Of a DNA stretch of 23,256 bases, positions 14,790-23,076 are shown piece by piece. Source of the DNA: CAWJHE01 sp964614855. GTDB taxonomy: Bacteria > Chloroflexota > Anaerolineae > Anaerolineales > UBA4823. The position numbers were made by a program, and so were the translations under genes. The stretch covers positions 1 through 23,256 of the forward strand of contig CAZTMX010000024.1 in the NCBI GenBank assembly GCA_964614855.1, in the 5' to 3' direction. The notes below the pieces were generated by a model. That model was given only the letters and a program-made list of their open reading frames with translations. It was not told where the DNA came from and made no database searches. How positions within the stretch are numbered: the first letter of the stretch is position 1; each line of letters opens with the position of its first letter.

Positions 14790-16331
14790 ATGAACAGAGC
14801 GCTTAGAATCAGCCTTTTTATCCTTTTATTTGCCGCCAGCTTTAGCATCAGCCAGGCCGGCGCCTCCCTGACATCGGATTGGCGCGCCAAAGTGGACCCT
14901 GCTCTCCTGCAGGCTGCAGATGAACCGGTCGAGTTCATCCTTTTCCTCAATCGCCAGGCTGACCTTAGTGGAGCAGGGCGAATGCAATCGAAACAGGAAA
15001 AAGGTACCTATGTTGTGGAGCAGTTGCAGCAGACAGCAAAACAGACCCAAGGAGTTGTACTTAAAATCCTGGCGCAGAGTGAAGCCGAGTACCGCTCGTA
15101 CTGGATCGCCAACATGATCTGGGTGCGCGCCGACCAGGCATTGATCGAAACGCTCGCCCGGCGCGCCGATATTGCCCACATTTACACCAACCCCAGCGTA
15201 AAACTGGATACACCTGACCCGCTGCTGCCCGCTAGCTCTATGCCAGCCCTTCCCGAGACCACAACCGCCGTCGAGTGGAATATCCTTAAAGTGCGCGCCG
15301 ACCTGGTGTGGGCGACGGGCTACACGGGACAAGGGGTAACCATCGGTGGGCAGGATACCGGCTACGATTGGGACCACCCTGCCCTGATCAACCAGTATCG
15401 CGGCTGGAACGGCTCTTCCGCAGACCACAACTACAACTGGCACGACGCCATCCACGAAGACAACCCAAACTCCACCACGCCAAACTCCTGCGGGATCGAT
15501 ATCGATGTCCCGTGCGATGACGGCAACCACGGCACCCATACCATGGGTACCATGGTGGGCGACGATGGTCTCGAAAACCAAATCGGCATGGCGCCTGGCG
15601 CCCGTTGGATCGGCTGCCGCAATATGGAGGAAGGCTGGGGCACCCCAATCACATACAGCGAATGCTACCAATGGTTTATCGCCCCCACCGATCTGAATAA
15701 CCAGAACCCTGATCCCAGCAAGGCGCCGGATGTGATCAATAATTCCTGGAGCTGCCCTCCTGACGAGGGGTGCACAGATGTGACCGTACTGCTCAGCGTG
15801 GTGCAGAATGTGCGCGCCGCCGGGATCGTAACGGCACACTCTGCCGGAAACAGTGGACCAAGCTGTGAAACAGTCAACGCACCTGGCGGCATTTATGATG
15901 AATCTTTTACGGTGGGAAATACGGACAGTAATGATGTCATTGCCTTCTCCAGCAGTCGCGGCCCTGTCTCAGTGGACGGCAGCATGCGCCTAAAACCGGA
16001 TGTCTCCGCTCCAGGCACATCCATCCGCTCCAGTGTACCGGGAACCAGCTACGCCACCATGAGCGGCACCAGTATGGCCTCGCCGCATGTCGCCGGGATG
16101 GTCGCTTTATTGCTATCATTCCGCCCAGACCTGGCTGGACAGCCCGATCAAATTGAAGCCCTGATCACCCAATCAGCGCTACCGCTGACGAAGGATAACC
16201 AGGACTGCGGCGGCGTTTCAGGGATGTCAATTCCAAATAACACCTACGGTTGGGGGCGTATCGATGCTTACAGCACCCTGTTAAAGGCCTTTAAACGGTT
16301 TTATATCCCGCTGGTGATCAACCAACCGTAA
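14790..16331 (+). CDS. Secreted subtilisin-like serine protease (S8 family)
   Basis: The 513-residue precursor has an N-terminal signal peptide (about 1-25), a propeptide-like part (about 45-140, resembling inhibitor I9) and a subtilase domain with the full triad: D189 (GGQDTGYDWDHP), H247 (DGNHGTHTMG) and S428 (SGTSMASPHVAG), plus oxyanion Asn354 (HSAGNSGP). Eight or so cysteines lie in the catalytic domain, suggesting disulfides. It ends RFYIPLVINQP; I know similar short aromatic-L/I-P-L-V ends from many Chloroflexota exported proteins, where they may be a sorting or anchoring tail (inference). GAGGT lies seven bases before the ATG, and a possible -10 TAATAT is at 14767-14772. A strong terminator follows the gene. 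It probably degrades external protein. Confidence 0.94.
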   Translation: MNRALRISLFILLFAASFSISQAGASLTSDWRAKVDPALLQAADEPVEFILFLNRQADLSGAGRMQSKQEKGTYVVEQLQQTAKQTQGVVLKILAQSEAEYRSYWIANMIWVRADQALIETLARRADIAHIYTNPSVKLDTPDPLLPASSMPALPETTTAVEWNILKVRADLVWATGYTGQGVTIGGQDTGYDWDHPALINQYRGWNGSSADHNYNWHDAIHEDNPNSTTPNSCGIDIDVPCDDGNHGTHTMGTMVGDDGLENQIGMAPGARWIGCRNMEEGWGTPITYSECYQWFIAPTDLNNQNPDPSKAPDVINNSWSCPPDEGCTDVTVLLSVVQNVRAAGIVTAHSAGNSGPSCETVNAPGGIYDESFTVGNTDSNDVIAFSSSRGPVSVDGSMRLKPDVSAPGTSIRSSVPGTSYATMSGTSMASPHVAGMVALLLSFRPDLAGQPDQIEALITQSALPLTKDNQDCGGVSGMSIPNNTYGWGRIDAYSTLLKAFKRFYIPLVINQP

Positions 16332-16365
16332 GGAATAATTGCGAACAGCAATAGATTCAAGGCTG

Positions 16366-16395
16366 AAAAGAGGGCTGAGGTTTAGCCCTCTTTTT
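16366..16395. terminator. Bidirectional rho-independent terminator
   Basis: AGAGGGCT (16369-16376) pairs perfectly with AGCCCTCT (16384-16391) across a 7-nt loop; flanking AAAA and TTTT extend the stem to 11 bp and give T-runs on both strands. It closes the protease gene on the plus strand and the transporter operon on the minus strand. The last permease stop codon (16382-16384) lies within it. Confidence 0.9.
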
Positions 16396-17656
16396 CGTAC
16401 GGCTCGCCGTCGGCAGCAGGCATCTGGCCGCGCCCGACAATACCTGCCAGCACGATCATCGTCGCCAGATAGGGCATCATCAGCAGAAACTGTGAGGGGA
16501 TCTTCACCCCCACAATGGGCAGCTTGGAAGCCAGCGAATCGGCGAAGCCGAATAGCAAACCCGCCCCAAATGAGCCGACCGGCGTCCAGTTGCCGAAGAT
16601 CATGGCTGCCAGCGAGATAAAGCCGCGACCGGCAGTCATCACTTCGTCAAAGCGCCCCACCGACCCCAGGGTAAAGTAGGCGCCGGCAAACCCTGCCATC
16701 ATCCCGCCCAGGATCACCGCCATATAACGCTGTCGAAAGACGTTGATCCCCAGGGTATCCGCCGCCTTGGGGTGCTCGCCCACCGAGCGCAGGCGCAAGC
16801 CCCAACGGGTGTAGAACAATCCAACCTGGATTACCACCAGGAAGAAGAACATACTGTACACAAACATATTGTTGTTAAACAGGATGGGGCCGATCAAAGG
16901 CAGATCCGCCAGCCCGGGGATGGCAAAACCTTTGAAAATGCCGGGGTTGTTCAGCTCCTGGTAGGTTTGCATAAACTTGGCAGAGATGAAGGAAGTCATC
17001 CCGGTAGCGAAAATATTGATCACCGTTCCGGAGATGATCTGGTTGGTTTTGTACTTGATGGACAGCACCGCATGCACACCGCCCAGGAGCACCCCGGAAA
17101 GCACAGCTGCCCCAAGCCCAATCCACAGGCTGTGGGTGATGCTGCCGATCAGCGCACCTACCATGGCGCCCATTAACATCATGCCTTCGATGGCAATATT
17201 CACCACCCCGGCGCGCTCGCACAGAACGCCCGCTAATGCTCCTAGCGTCAACGGCACTGCTTTGGAGAGCGTGGTATTCAATAATCCGCCCAGGTTTAAG
17301 GATTTTCCGGCTGTCGCCCAGGTCAGGAAGGCGAAAATAAACGCCGCCACAACCACGCCCAAGACCAGGTTTGTGCGCCGGCGGAAGCCGCCTTTGAGAA
17401 CAAGCTGTGCCACCCCCAGGGCAACGCTCAGGATCGCCATGAGGTTAATCGTCAGGCTGGTGGGTAAAGTCAAATCCGGGATGGTTTTCTTGAAGCCTCC
17501 GGGGGTCAGGCCAAACTTGGTGACCACATCTGAGCCCATCTCGCGGGCAAAAAACCACCAGGCAGACATGCCGAGCAGCAGGAACAGAATCCCCATCACC
17601 CGCTGCCGTGTGGGGGAGATCGTATCAATTTCACGTCGCAAAGCCGTGGTTGCCAT
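16382..17656 (-). CDS. ABC transporter permease, nucleoside importer type
   Basis: This 424-residue membrane protein has many hydrophobic segments and the segment TLGALAGVLCERAGVVNIAIEGMMLMGAM, the hallmark of the BPD_transp_2 permeases (YufQ/NupQ-like, also RbsC-like) that take up nucleosides with a BMP-type binding protein. Other family-like parts are GANQ-type helices, GINVFRQRY and FGNWTPVGSFGAGLLFGFADSL. The ATG at 17656 overlaps the TGA of the upstream permease (TGATG) and has GGAGG seven bases before it; a TTG one codon earlier is less likely. It is the last gene of the importer operon. Confidence 0.9.
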   Translation of the reverse strand: MATTALRREIDTISPTRQRVMGILFLLLGMSAWWFFAREMGSDVVTKFGLTPGGFKKTIPDLTLPTSLTINLMAILSVALGVAQLVLKGGFRRRTNLVLGVVVAAFIFAFLTWATAGKSLNLGGLLNTTLSKAVPLTLGALAGVLCERAGVVNIAIEGMMLMGAMVGALIGSITHSLWIGLGAAVLSGVLLGGVHAVLSIKYKTNQIISGTVINIFATGMTSFISAKFMQTYQELNNPGIFKGFAIPGLADLPLIGPILFNNNMFVYSMFFFLVVIQVGLFYTRWGLRLRSVGEHPKAADTLGINVFRQRYMAVILGGMMAGFAGAYFTLGSVGRFDEVMTAGRGFISLAAMIFGNWTPVGSFGAGLLFGFADSLASKLPIVGVKIPSQFLLMMPYLATMIVLAGIVGRGQMPAADGEPYEKEG

Positions 17657-18951
17657 CAATTACCTCCCCATGATCCTGCAAAGATCTTTTCTTCGCCGGC
17701 AGCAGGTTTCTTCAGGCGGTAAATCGTACGGATGATTGCCGGCGCGGCGATAAACGCCAGGATAAAGGCTTGCAAAATGGAAATAATATCAATTGGGATA
17801 TCCGCCACAAGTTGCATTCTGGTTGCACCGTTGCGCAGCGTGCCAAACATCAGCGACGCCAGCACCACACCCACCGGGTGGCTGTTGCCCAACAGCGCCA
17901 GGGCAATAGAGTCAAACCCGTATCCAGAAGAAAATGCCATAGCCAGGTTGTAGTTTAACCCCAGCACTTCATTGGCGCCTGCCAGACCGGATAAGGCACC
18001 CGAAAATGCCATGGCGGCCACAGTAACCAGCACCACGCTCATCCCGGCATATCGTGCCGCCCGCGGGTTGGAGCCCACCGTGCGGAAATCAAAGCCCCAT
18101 TTGGTCTTGAACAAAAACCAATACACAAACCAGGCAACCCCCAGGGCAATAAAGAAACCCAGGTGAAAACGGATGGGAGCATCAAAGAAACGGTAAAGCT
18201 TGGCGCTATCCTGGATGGTCGGGCTGACCGGGTTGAAGGAATCCGGACGTTTCATTGGACCGCTCAGCAGCCAATCGCTCAAACGGAAGGCAATATAATT
18301 CATCATGATGGTGTTAATCACCTCATGCCCACCAGTCTTTGCTTTTAGCAAACCCGGGATAAAACCCCACAAGGCCCCACCCAGCGCTCCAGCCAGGAAT
18401 GCCAGCGGCATGTGGATAAACGATGGCAGCCCGGTGATGGAATAGCCCACGAAGGCAGCAAAAATGGCGCCCACAAAAATCTGGCCTTCGGCACCAATAT
18501 TGAAAAGACCCGCACGAAAACCCAGAGCCACAGACAGACCGCCGAAAATATACGGCGTGGAAGCCACCAGGCTTTCAAAGATGGGGTTGAACGCCCGGCG
18601 CATCGCAGCCTCATTACCGCTGCTTAGCGCTTCCACCATCTTCGCCGGGTCGCCAAAAGCCCCGGTAAATAGCGCTTTGTAAGCCTCGGCCACCGCCTCC
18701 CATGCGGCTTTCAACGCTTCAAGCGGTGATTGGCTCCAGGCAGCGTAGACGCTTTCGCTGGTCAGGGCAATGATGATCCCGCCAAAAACCAGCCCGGAAA
18801 ATATTGCCAGCGCTGGCACCGCGATCGATTGCAGGATGCGCCTCCAGGTAGGTTGGTGTTGGTTGGGTTTGGGTGTCAGCTCTTCTAAGAGTACTTGCGA
18901 AGGGGATTTCTTCGCATTTTCATCCGTTGGTTTTTTATTTTCTTCACTCAT
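17656..18951 (-). CDS. ABC transporter permease, nucleoside importer type
   Basis: This 431-residue membrane protein is the second half of the permease pair (YufP/NupP-like). It has a charged cytoplasmic N-terminus of about 40 residues, then hydrophobic segments, including the typical FRAGLFNIGAEGQIFVGAIFAA and GGHEVINTIMMNYIAFRLSDWLL motifs and a GLAGANEVLGLNY segment. The two permeases should form the heterodimeric channel. It starts 15 bases after the ATPase stop with AAGGTG about eight bases upstream, and its stop overlaps the next gene start, so the operon is tightly coupled. Confidence 0.9.
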   Translation of the reverse strand: MSEENKKPTDENAKKSPSQVLLEELTPKPNQHQPTWRRILQSIAVPALAIFSGLVFGGIIIALTSESVYAAWSQSPLEALKAAWEAVAEAYKALFTGAFGDPAKMVEALSSGNEAAMRRAFNPIFESLVASTPYIFGGLSVALGFRAGLFNIGAEGQIFVGAIFAAFVGYSITGLPSFIHMPLAFLAGALGGALWGFIPGLLKAKTGGHEVINTIMMNYIAFRLSDWLLSGPMKRPDSFNPVSPTIQDSAKLYRFFDAPIRFHLGFFIALGVAWFVYWFLFKTKWGFDFRTVGSNPRAARYAGMSVVLVTVAAMAFSGALSGLAGANEVLGLNYNLAMAFSSGYGFDSIALALLGNSHPVGVVLASLMFGTLRNGATRMQLVADIPIDIISILQAFILAFIAAPAIIRTIYRLKKPAAGEEKIFAGSWGGN

Positions 18952-18966
18952 TGGCGAAGCACCTTT

Positions 18967-20502
18967 TTATGATACAGGCGATAAGGGAACTGCTGGTTTA
19001 ATACCCGCCATCAACAAGCCGACGCCTTCTTTGGTGGCCTGTGCTGCAGGCAGGATGTCCACAATTTTGCCGCGGTACATCACCGCAATGCGGTCAGATA
19101 ATGCCATGATTTCATCCAGTTCAGAACTGACCAGGAGCACCGCACAGCCCTGATCGCGCTTTTCAAGAATCTGGGTGTGGATATATTCCACTGAGCCAAC
19201 GTCCAGCCCGCGCGTGGGTTGGGAGGCGATTAGCAGCTTAATCGGGCGGTTAAATTCGCGCGCTACAATCACCTTCTGCTGGTTACCGCCAGATAGCGAG
19301 CCTGCTGTGGTCATTGCACTGGGTGTGCGGATATCAAATTTCTCGATCAGTCTCTGAGCCGAGTCCAGGATTTCTTTTTGCTGCAACACCACCCCGCTGG
19401 TAAACGGTTCTTGATAATACGTATTCAGGATCAGGTTATCGGCGATCGGGAAACCCAACACCAAGCCATCACGCTGGCGGTCTTCCGGCACATGCGCCGA
19501 ACCCAACTCGGTGACGCGCCTGGGAGAGGATTTGGTGATGTCTTCGCCCAACAGGGTGATTTTTCCACCCGTTACAGGGCGCAGCCCGGTCAAGGCTTCT
19601 ACCAGCTCGGTCTGTCCATTTCCTTGCACACCGGCAATCCCCAGCACTTCTCCGGCGCGCACATCAAAATCGATACCGTCCACAGCAACCTGGCGCCGTT
19701 GATCGCTGACCATCAGGTCATTCACCTGCAAAATGGTTTCGCCCGGCTCGGCAGGTTTGCGATCCAACTCTAGATCCACTGCCCGCCCAACCATCATCTC
19801 AGCCAGGGCGTTCTGATCCGCCTCGTCCGGCATCACCGAACCCACCACCTTACCGCGCCGGATAACAGTGATGCGGTCAGCAAATTCGAGCACCTCGCGC
19901 AGTTTGTGTGTAATGAAGATGATCGATTTGCCCTTGCTGACCAGCGAGCGCATAATCCGGAACAATTCATTGGCTTCTTGGGGTGTCAGAACCGCAGTAG
20001 GTTCATCCAGGATCAGGATATTGGCTTCGCGATACAACAATTTGACAATCTCCACCCGCTGCTGCACACCTACCGGCAGATCCTTCACATAGGAGTTGGG
20101 GTCAACCTCAAGGTTGTACTGGTCGGAAATCTGGCGGATCTTCTCCGCCGCCTTCGCCCGATCCAGGAAACCACCCGCTTTTACCGCTTCTTCGCCCAAC
20201 ATGACATTTTCTGTCACGGTAAAAACCGGGATCAACATGAAGTGCTGGTGAACCATCCCTACCCCGGCAGCGATGGCATCGCTGGGAGAATGCACAGAAA
20301 TCTTCTCTCCGCGCACCAGGATCTCTCCCTCGTCGGGCTGGTACAGACCGTAAAGTATATTCATCAGGGTGGTTTTTCCAGCGCCGTTTTCCCCCAACAA
20401 GGCGTGAATTTCGCCTTCTTCCAGGGTCAGATTGATCTGGTCATTCGCCAGGACTCCTGGAAAGCGCTTGCTGATACTACGGAGTTCAAGAACAAGGCTC
20501 AT
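18967..20502 (-). CDS. ABC transporter ATPase with two nucleotide-binding domains
   Basis: The 511-residue protein contains two ABC cassettes, as in nucleoside and sugar importers of the YufO/NupO and RbsA type. Domain 1 has Walker A GENGAGKTT (37-45), the HQHFMLIPVFTVTENVMLG segment specific to this group, a degenerate signature (VGVQQRVEI) and Walker B ILDEPTAVL. Domain 2 has a degenerate Walker A GVQGNGQTEL, a proper signature LSGGNQQKV and ASQPTRGLD in the Walker B place. Such asymmetry is normal for the family. The reading frame opens at a TTG at 20520, but the ATG at 20502 with GGAG upstream is the better start. It lies 87 bases after the binding-protein gene. Confidence 0.93.
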   Translation of the reverse strand: MSLVLELRSISKRFPGVLANDQINLTLEEGEIHALLGENGAGKTTLMNILYGLYQPDEGEILVRGEKISVHSPSDAIAAGVGMVHQHFMLIPVFTVTENVMLGEEAVKAGGFLDRAKAAEKIRQISDQYNLEVDPNSYVKDLPVGVQQRVEIVKLLYREANILILDEPTAVLTPQEANELFRIMRSLVSKGKSIIFITHKLREVLEFADRITVIRRGKVVGSVMPDEADQNALAEMMVGRAVDLELDRKPAEPGETILQVNDLMVSDQRRQVAVDGIDFDVRAGEVLGIAGVQGNGQTELVEALTGLRPVTGGKITLLGEDITKSSPRRVTELGSAHVPEDRQRDGLVLGFPIADNLILNTYYQEPFTSGVVLQQKEILDSAQRLIEKFDIRTPSAMTTAGSLSGGNQQKVIVAREFNRPIKLLIASQPTRGLDVGSVEYIHTQILEKRDQGCAVLLVSSELDEIMALSDRIAVMYRGKIVDILPAAQATKEGVGLLMAGIKPAVPLSPVS

Positions 20503-20589
20503 AGGGTTTTTGCTCCGCAAACATTAATTGAATATGAAGAATTTTACCATACCATCTCATCCGAGGTATATAAGGTAAATAAAGTGCTC

Positions 20590-21678
20590 TCAGCGAATTT
20601 CTCCTGTAGTTGGATCGACGCCGGTATCGATGAGCCCGCCAAGCAATTCTTGCAATACTTCTTCAACCAAACGCTGCCTTCCGGAGCTCAGAGTTTGGGG
20701 GTTGGTGTCGCTCAAAGTAAGGGCGGCATTCAGCGTAAAACCAGCCTCACCTGCCAATATCCTGTTCCAGGCGTCAATGATCGAAGCAGAGTTATCTGCC
20801 TGGATGGTCGCCACCCACATCCCGCTAACGGTGGGTGAGGGAGCGCGTCCGCTGATTAGCAGTATGCCGGCTTGCGCCAGGCTTTCCAACAATGGGTCTT
20901 CAGCAACCTCGGGCGCTACGTAGACGGTTTTTACCCCGTTGCCGATCATCGTATCCACTACCTGTCGCTGCACCTCGGGGGCAGCTCCAGCCGGTATCTC
21001 CGTAAACACCGGGTACTGGTAAAAGGGCGGATAAATCGGGCGGCACAAACCGCAATAAAAAACCACACCGTTCACAAACCCCTGGCGGGAGGCCTTTCCC
21101 ACAACCGTCTCCGCCTGGCTGATCACCCCCACACGCCAGTCTTGTGTGATCACTGCTGAAATATAGCCTGCCAGAAAACCCGCCTGGTCTGCACTGCCGC
21201 TCTGCAAGTTCACCAGGGCAATATTATCAGCCATCTCGATACCCGGTTCGCCCAAGACCAGGAATTTCAGTTCCGGGTGCGCCGCGGCAAAACCAGCCAG
21301 CCCTGGATCAGACGAAACGGCGACGACCATCGGCACCCCTGCGGTATCGCTCAGGCTGGCAAGATCGGGCACACCTTCATAAGCCCAGCCTCGCTCCTGT
21401 GCCAGCTGCTGGACCAGTTCTTGCACACCCATAAGATAACCTTCCTGGCTCTCTTGCAACCCCACGCCCAGGACCCGCAGCTGCAGTGTGGGTGTAGGCG
21501 CGGTTGTGGCTGTTGGAAGCGGTGTTTCGCTGGGTTCAGCCGCTGGTGAAACAAGAGCTGGTTCCGTCTGCACCGCAGGCAGGGCTGGCTGCGGCTGGGA
21601 ACAGCCCGCAAGAGCTACCAAGAGAACGGCTATCAGAAAAGGGATGCAGGCATATCGTCGCAATAAGTTATAAACCAT
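20590..21678 (-). CDS. BMP/Med-like substrate-binding lipoprotein
   Basis: The 362-residue product has a lipoprotein signal with the lipobox LAGC (Cys26), a Pro/Thr-rich linker to about residue 70, and a periplasmic-binding-type domain. Segments such as VNLQSGSADQAGFLAGYISAVIT and WRVGVISQAETVVGKASRQGF are like those of BMP-family nucleoside receptors, although the protein is divergent and ends TGVDPTTGEIR as these proteins do. It would catch the ligand outside the membrane for the importer encoded downstream. The first possible start is a TTG at 21684; the ATG two codons later is used here. No strong ribosome site. Ligand identity (nucleoside) is inferred from the transporter type and the nearby cytidine deaminase. 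Confidence 0.85.
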   Translation of the reverse strand: MVYNLLRRYACIPFLIAVLLVALAGCSQPQPALPAVQTEPALVSPAAEPSETPLPTATTAPTPTLQLRVLGVGLQESQEGYLMGVQELVQQLAQERGWAYEGVPDLASLSDTAGVPMVVAVSSDPGLAGFAAAHPELKFLVLGEPGIEMADNIALVNLQSGSADQAGFLAGYISAVITQDWRVGVISQAETVVGKASRQGFVNGVVFYCGLCRPIYPPFYQYPVFTEIPAGAAPEVQRQVVDTMIGNGVKTVYVAPEVAEDPLLESLAQAGILLISGRAPSPTVSGMWVATIQADNSASIIDAWNRILAGEAGFTLNAALTLSDTNPQTLSSGRQRLVEEVLQELLGGLIDTGVDPTTGEIR

Positions 21679-21726
21679 AAGCAAACCATCTCTTTCAAAA
21701 CGAAGGTAAGTGTACTTGATAAGCCT

Positions 21727-21754
21727 ATTTTACCCGTGTTCCGCAGCATGTCAT
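21727..21754 (-). promoter_or_regulatory. Promoter of the nucleoside importer operon
   Basis: Minus strand ATGACA (21749-21754) and TAAAAT (21727-21732) are 16 bp apart, about 49 bases before the lipoprotein ATG. The -35 box lies within the left arm of the inverted repeat at 21747-21784, so a bound regulator could block it. Confidence 0.6.
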
Positions 21755-21784
21755 GACTGATCTTTAACAACCGTCATGGACATG
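21747..21784. promoter_or_regulatory. Imperfect inverted repeat between divergent promoters (candidate operator)
   Basis: CATGTCATGAC (21747-21757) and GTCATGGACATG (21773-21784) are reverse complements apart from one inserted G, separated by 15 bases. One arm covers the -35 of the importer promoter; the other ends eight bases before the TATAAT of the rightward promoter. It could be a shared operator or an mRNA hairpin. Confidence 0.5.
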
Positions 21785-21791
21785 GAAAGGT

Positions 21792-21797
21792 TATAAT
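21792..21797 (+). promoter_or_regulatory. -10 box of a possibly leaderless transcript
   Basis: TATAAT is a consensus -10 hexamer, lying seven bases before the ATG at 21805, so the transcript would start at or next to that ATG. No good -35 is visible, and no ribosome binding site lies in the seven bases. Confidence 0.5.
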
Positions 21798-21804
21798 AAC
21801 GTGT

Positions 21805-21873
21805 ATGATCGAACTTGTGATCCCCGGCAAAGGCAATATTGAATTGGAATACCTGGTCAGTGATGTAAAATGA
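21805..21873 (+). pseudogene. 22-codon ORF resembling the N-terminus of a HAD soluble P-type ATPase
   Basis: The ORF encodes MIELVIPGKGNIELEYLVSD and two more residues, then TGA. The pattern MI-x3-IPG-x-G-x3-L-x-x-LV-x-D is that of the N-terminus of COG4087-type HAD phosphatases/ATPases, where the Asp is the catalytic nucleophile and NGT normally follows. Here the similarity stops one residue after the Asp. The stop overlaps the start of the DUF389 gene by four bases (ATGA at 21870-21873). It starts seven bases after a TATAAT box. I read it as the surviving 5' end of a HAD gene whose remainder was lost by deletion or fusion and which now acts as a leader that couples translation to the next gene. 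A natural leader peptide is the alternative. Confidence 0.5.
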
Positions 21874-23066
21874 ACCTGCCCACCACCGAACACACCCCAG
21901 ATAATCCCGAGAATTTACCCCCTGCGCGCCGCCGGCGTGCACGACGACTTTTGACACCGATCGGCGCAGATGAGCGCGCCGAGTTCCTGGACAAGCTGGT
22001 TCACCGCACCTTTCCCACTCTGGATTTCTTCATCCTCAGCCTGATCACCGCTTCAGTAATGGTGCTGGGTCTGTATTGGGACAGCCCGGCTGTGATTGTT
22101 TTGAGCGTTGCACTGGCCCCGATGATGGCGCCGTTTATCGGCATCTCCTTAGGTGCTGTGACCGGTTCAGCACGCCTTTTCTTTAACGGGCTGGTCAGCC
22201 TGCTAATTGGCAGTGCGCTGGCTTTCTTCGCTGGCTGGGTCGGCGGTCAAATCCTGGGTGCACAGGTATCCAGCGATTTAACTCAGGCGCGCTTTATCAC
22301 CCAAATTTCCTGGATCAACATCGGCGTCCTGGCTGCCGCAGCCCTGATGACCACCCTGCACACCGTCCACCTGGATTACGAAATCCCGCAATTTCACCCG
22401 GCGCTGCCCAGCACAGTGCTTGCCTATGAAATCTACCTGCCCCTGGTGGCAGCTGGTTTTGGACTGGGGAGCAACATCGCCCATCTTTATCCGGATGGGA
22501 TTGTGGTCTATGCCCTGCATATCTCCTGGGGCATCCTGCTGAGCGCCCTGACGCTGGCCTTTCTGGGGTTTCGCCCACTGACATTATTCGGCTATTCGTT
22601 GAGCAGCGTGGTGGCTTTACTGGGCATTGTGGTGCTGATTGGGGTCAGTGGCGCTGGAGCGGCAGTGAGCGGCAACCTGGGCATCCCTACCCCGGTACCC
22701 AGCCCTACACCCACGCAAACTGCCACCCTGACGCCCACCGCAACACCCGTGCCGCCTACTGCCACGCTGACACCCACGGCAACAGCCACTGCCACGCTAA
22801 CACCCACCAGCTCGCCCACCCCCACACCCACCCCGGTGATTGCCATTGTGTTCACTGGCGCGGACGAAGGCGCGCGCTACCGCGCTGAGCCCGGCGGGAA
22901 GACCATCGGGTTCCTGGCAGATAACACCAGGGTGATCGTATTGCCCGAAACCGTCGAAAAAGACGGCACCTGGTGGGCGCACGTGATCGTTCCAGGCGGC
23001 GAGCAAGCCTGGATCGTCCAGGCTCTGATCCTGGTTCCTACGCCTACACCCAGTCCAACCCCCTGA
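21870..23066 (+). CDS. DUF389 membrane protein with Thr/Pro linker and SH3-like domain
   Basis: Residues about 48-265 match the DUF389 membrane family: RTFPTLDFFILSLITASVM, then DSPAVIVLSVALAPMMAPFIGISLGAV and several further hydrophobic segments to about residue 265. Function of DUF389 is unknown. Residues about 272-322 are a Thr/Pro/Ala linker, and 323-388 resemble a bacterial SH3 (SH3b) domain (GARYRAEPGGKTIGFLADNTRVIVL, then WWAHVIV and GEQAWIVQ). The protein ends in a further TPTPSPTP. The linker and SH3-like part probably lie outside the cell, where such domains bind wall components (inference). The ATG overlaps the preceding 22-codon ORF and has no ribosome site of its own, so translation probably depends on coupling. 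Its stop is only 10 bases from the convergent cytidine deaminase gene. Confidence 0.8.
   Translation: MNLPTTEHTPDNPENLPPARRRRARRLLTPIGADERAEFLDKLVHRTFPTLDFFILSLITASVMVLGLYWDSPAVIVLSVALAPMMAPFIGISLGAVTGSARLFFNGLVSLLIGSALAFFAGWVGGQILGAQVSSDLTQARFITQISWINIGVLAAAALMTTLHTVHLDYEIPQFHPALPSTVLAYEIYLPLVAAGFGLGSNIAHLYPDGIVVYALHISWGILLSALTLAFLGFRPLTLFGYSLSSVVALLGIVVLIGVSGAGAAVSGNLGIPTPVPSPTPTQTATLTPTATPVPPTATLTPTATATATLTPTSSPTPTPTPVIAIVFTGADEGARYRAEPGGKTIGFLADNTRVIVLPETVEKDGTWWAHVIVPGGEQAWIVQALILVPTPTPSPTP
22683..22835 (+). repeat. Low-complexity Thr/Pro/Ala-coding linker
   Basis: A run of ACN CCN ACN GCN codons encodes repeated TPTAT/TPTPT-like units inside the DUF389 gene. It is an internal disordered linker, not a separate element; related P/T-rich linkers occur in the binding lipoprotein gene. 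Confidence 0.8.
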
Positions 23067-23076
23067 GAAAGTTCTT

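Noticed and set aside
14826..15839. 337-codon minus-strand frame opposite the protease
   Set aside because: Antisense of the subtilase coding sequence, with no recognisable domain; the triad-bearing plus frame is clearly the gene.
22592..22855. Val/Gly-repeat minus-strand frame that looks like a repetitive protein
   Set aside because: It is the reverse complement of the Thr/Pro-coding linker of the DUF389 gene.
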